DNA from: Kribbella sp. ALI-6-A
Lineage (GTDB): Bacteria > Actinomycetota > Actinomycetes > Propionibacteriales > Kribbellaceae
NCBI RefSeq assembly: GCF_001984195.1
Contig: NZ_MTQN01000011.1
Span: 806,001 to 870,000 of the forward strand
DNA length: 64,000 bases
Direction of reading: 5' to 3'
Below, piece by piece: positions 61,804 through 64,000 of this stretch (its first letter is position 1; each line of letters begins with the position of its first letter). The notes below the pieces were generated by a model. The model had not been told where the DNA came from and did not search any database. It saw nothing but the letters and a program-made list of their open reading frames with translations. The position numbers were made by a program, and so were the translations under genes.

Positions 61804-62544
61804 TTACCTCTTTTCCCCTTTGGTGACAGGGAGATCGGGGGCGGACACGTCGTACACCTTGGCCTGGCGCCGCATCAGCACGCTGAGTACCTCGGCCTTG
61901 CGCGCACTGTCATCGGAACCACCCCAGACCACCTTCACCCCCGCCCCGAGGTTGAGGGTGATCGAGTCCGGCGACGACGCCGAGATCGACCGTACCTCGG
62001 ACCGCAGCGAGACCGGCAAAGCGGCTGACACGGTCACCACCGAACGGATCGTCACGTCCCGGCGGGCTCCGACGACCAGCGCTTCCGGCAGCCCGTCGGG
62101 CCGCGAGGGCACGGTCTTGAACGACGTACCGGTGGCGTCGACGAGCTCGAACTGCTTGCCGTCGGTGACCACCACGACGGGCACCCGCTCGGTGACCACG
62201 ATCTCCAACTGGTTCGGCCAGGCGCGGGTGACCTGCGCGTCGGCGACCGAGTGGATGCCCCGCACCCGTTCGGCGATCACGCTCAGGTCGACCTTGGCCA
62301 GCGGTGTGCCCAACGGAGCCGCGGCGACCTGGGTGACGGTTGCCACCGGCACCGTGTCGACGCCCGTCACCCGGACGCCGTCGACGGCCAGCGCGGACGA
62401 GAAGTAGAACAACCAGACGGTGATCGCGGACAGCAGCACCAGCGAGCCGCCGACCGCCCAGGGCAGCCAGCTCTTCCAGCGGACCAGCCGCTGCCGGCGC
62501 GCGAACCGCTGCTGGGCCCGGGCCAGGTCGGCGTTCTGACTCAT
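61804..62544 (-). CDS. ftsQ: Cell division protein FtsQ
   Basis: 246 residues. A cytoplasmic basic N-terminus, one membrane helix (AVGGSLVLLSAITVWLFYF), then the POTRA domain (VDGVRVTGVDTVPVATVTQVA) and FtsQ beta domain (AWPNQLEIVVTERVPVVVV). It links the divisome to septal wall synthesis. It follows murC by 19 bases and precedes ftsZ with a gap of 224 bases. Confidence 0.93.
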   Translation of the reverse strand: MSQNADLARAQQRFARRQRLVRWKSWLPWAVGGSLVLLSAITVWLFYFSSALAVDGVRVTGVDTVPVATVTQVAAAPLGTPLAKVDLSVIAERVRGIHSVADAQVTRAWPNQLEIVVTERVPVVVVTDGKQFELVDATGTSFKTVPSRPDGLPEALVVGARRDVTIRSVVTVSAALPVSLRSEVRSISASSPDSITLNLGAGVKVVWGGSDDSARKAEVLSVLMRRQAKVYDVSAPDLPVTKGEKR

Positions 62545-62563
62545 CCTCGGGTCACCCCAGGGC

Positions 62564-64000
62564 TCACTCGATCATCGCGGCGTTGTGCGCCGCCCGCTCG
62601 GCCAGCAACCCGACCACCTCGGGCCCGATCAGCGTCACGTCGCCGGCTCCGAGGGTGACCACCAGGTCGCCCGGCAGGGCCAGGTCGGCGACCACCCGCG
62701 GTACGGCGGACCAGGACGGCTCGAACCGCACCTGCTCGGGCTTCAGCGGCACGTGGTTGGCGATCAGGGCGCCGGTGACGCCGGGCTCCGGGTCCTCCCG
62801 GGCCGCGAACACGTCCATCACGACGACCTCGTCGGCCAGTGCCAGTGCCTCGGAGAACTCCGCGGCGAAGATCCTGGTCCGGCTGAACAGGTGCGGCTGG
62901 AAGCAGGCGATCACGCGCCCCTCCCCCGCGACCTGCCGCGCCGCGGTCAGGTCGACGGCCAGCTCGGTCGGGTGGTGGGCGTAGGAGTCGTAGACCCGGA
63001 CGCCGTCCTCCATGCCCTTGAACTCGAACCGCCGGCCGGTCCCGGTGAACGACGCCAGCCCTTCGGCCAGGTCGGCCGCGGAGAAGCCCAGGCCCAGCCC
63101 GACCGTCAGCGCGGCGGCGGCGTTCAGCGCGTTGTGCTTGCCGGCCTGCTGCAGGTGGACCACCGGGAGCTTGCGGCCGCGCCAGATCGGCACGAACGAC
63201 TGCACCGCACCGGACGCCGTGATCTCGGTGACCCGCAGGTCGGCGTCCGCGGACTCGCCGTACGTGCGGACGTCGACGCCACGCTCGCGGGCGAACCCGG
63301 TCAGCCGGCGTGCGCCGGCGTCGTCGACGCAGATCACCATGAATCCGCCCGGGTTCACCCGGTCGCAGAAGTCCTCGAAGGCCTTGAAGTAGCTGGCCTC
63401 GTCGCCGTAGTTGTCCAGGTGGTCCGGCTCGACCGAGGTGACGATCGACACCTCGGGGCTGTAGGTCAGGAACGACTTGTCGGACTCGTCGGCTTCGGCT
63501 ACGAACAGGGTGCCGGTGCCGTCGTGCGCGTTCGAGCCGGACTCGTTGAGGTTGCCACCGATCGCGTACGACGGGTCGACGCCGCAGTGCTGCAGCGCGA
63601 CCGTCAGCATCGACGTGGTGGTGGTCTTGCCATGTGTGCCGGCGACCGCGATCGTGCGCCGGCCGGCCATCACCGAGGCCAGCGCGGCCGCCCGCGGCAG
63701 GATCGGGATCCCGGCCGCTTGCGCCGCGACCACCTCGGGGTTGGTCTCGCGGATCGCGGTGGAGACCACGACGGTGTCCACGTCGGCGACGTGCTCGGCG
63801 GCGTGGCCGACCCAGCAGGTGGCACCGAGGGCGCGCAGCGCGGACAGCACCTTGCCGTCTTTGGCGTCGGACCCGGAGACCTCGATCCCGCGCGAGGCCA
63901 TGATCCGGGCGATGCCGGACATACCGGCACCGCCGATGCCGACGAAGTGCACCCGGCCCAGCTTCTCGGCGGGCAGCAGGGTGTCAGGAGCGGTGACGAT
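62564..64000 (-). CDS. murC: UDP-N-acetylmuramate-L-alanine ligase MurC, 5' end outside window
   Basis: The frame runs to the window edge; about 478 codons are visible. The N-terminal motif RVHFVGIGGAGMSGIARIM and ATP loop VAGTHGKTTTTSMLTVAL are clear, with SYAHHPTELAVDLTAAR and ACFQPHLFSRT in the C-terminal domain. An internal GTG at 63952 exists, but the 16 codons upstream (IVTAPDTLLPAEKLGR) are typical MurC sequence, so the true start lies beyond 64000. It adds the first amino acid to the peptidoglycan stem. Confidence 0.95.
   Translation of the reverse strand: MVTAPDTLLPAEKLGRVHFVGIGGAGMSGIARIMASRGIEVSGSDAKDGKVLSALRALGATCWVGHAAEHVADVDTVVVSTAIRETNPEVVAAQAAGIPILPRAAALASVMAGRRTIAVAGTHGKTTTTSMLTVALQHCGVDPSYAIGGNLNESGSNAHDGTGTLFVAEADESDKSFLTYSPEVSIVTSVEPDHLDNYGDEASYFKAFEDFCDRVNPGGFMVICVDDAGARRLTGFARERGVDVRTYGESADADLRVTEITASGAVQSFVPIWRGRKLPVVHLQQAGKHNALNAAAALTVGLGLGFSAADLAEGLASFTGTGRRFEFKGMEDGVRVYDSYAHHPTELAVDLTAARQVAGEGRVIACFQPHLFSRTRIFAAEFSEALALADEVVVMDVFAAREDPEPGVTGALIANHVPLKPEQVRFEPSWSAVPRVVADLALPGDLVVTLGAGDVTLIGPEVVGLLAERAAHNAAMIE

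Overview
This window is high-GC chromosomal DNA of an actinomycete. Gene order (nusA/rimP with a DUF4439 neighbour; lspA-rluD near dnaE1; an ileS T-box leader; the dcw block murC-ftsQ-ftsZ-pgeF-yggS-sepF-yggT-divIVA), frequent GTG starts and many leaderless promoters suggest Actinomycetota. A Nocardioidaceae/Kribbella-like host is my best guess, but that is inference from gene order and style, not a database result.

Layout. 1-2930: ylxR (partial)-nusA-rimP on the minus strand, divergent from a lipoprotein plus a DUF4439 gene. 3241-11596: a tightly coupled seven-gene plus-strand operon, the most interesting locus here. It encodes a cupin, a methionyl-tRNA-synthetase-like enzyme, a DAO-type flavin oxidase fused to a lysine/ornithine N-monooxygenase, a small protein, two ATP-grasp ligases and an MFS exporter. 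The first parts match the known hydrazine-forming machinery (N6-hydroxylysine + glycine, then hydrazinoacetic acid; described for s56-p1, triacsin and pyrazomycin-type pathways). Here, however, the cupin and MetRS domains are separate genes, the oxidase and hydroxylase are fused, and two ATP-grasp ligases lie downstream instead of an NRPS or PKS. I propose an NRPS-free, hydrazine-containing peptide-like product that the MFS protein exports.

11736-24632: lysoplasmalogenase, a PhoX-like phosphatase behind a probable PHO box, a branched-chain-type ABC transporter operon with an embedded acyl-CoA synthetase (livF-livG-fadD-livH-livM-livJ), and hisD-hisC-hisB-hisH. 24712-36572: accessory genes, including a LON-domain protein, a MazEF-like toxin-antitoxin pair, GNAT, ilvD, a frameshifted DUF805 gene, AraC/VOC, recQ, and an XRE/MFS/hydrolase locus. 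36547-42836: two membrane-anchored proteins with disordered N-termini, then dnaE1.

42991-49919: a hydrolase; a DJ-1/MarR pair behind two perfect palindromes; an IS481-like element inserted exactly in the CTAG that is the shared stop codon of two convergent genes; RidA/TetR; peptidase S51; rluD; lspA; a DksA-type protein. 49920-64000: ileS with a translational T-box leader, a MarR/flavin-oxidase-like pair with twin palindromic operators, and the cell-division cluster (divIVA, yggT, sepF, yggS, pgeF, ftsZ, ftsQ, murC), interrupted by an S41-peptidase/ArsR-type pair. FtsZ has an unusually long, Gln/Ser-rich C-terminal linker.
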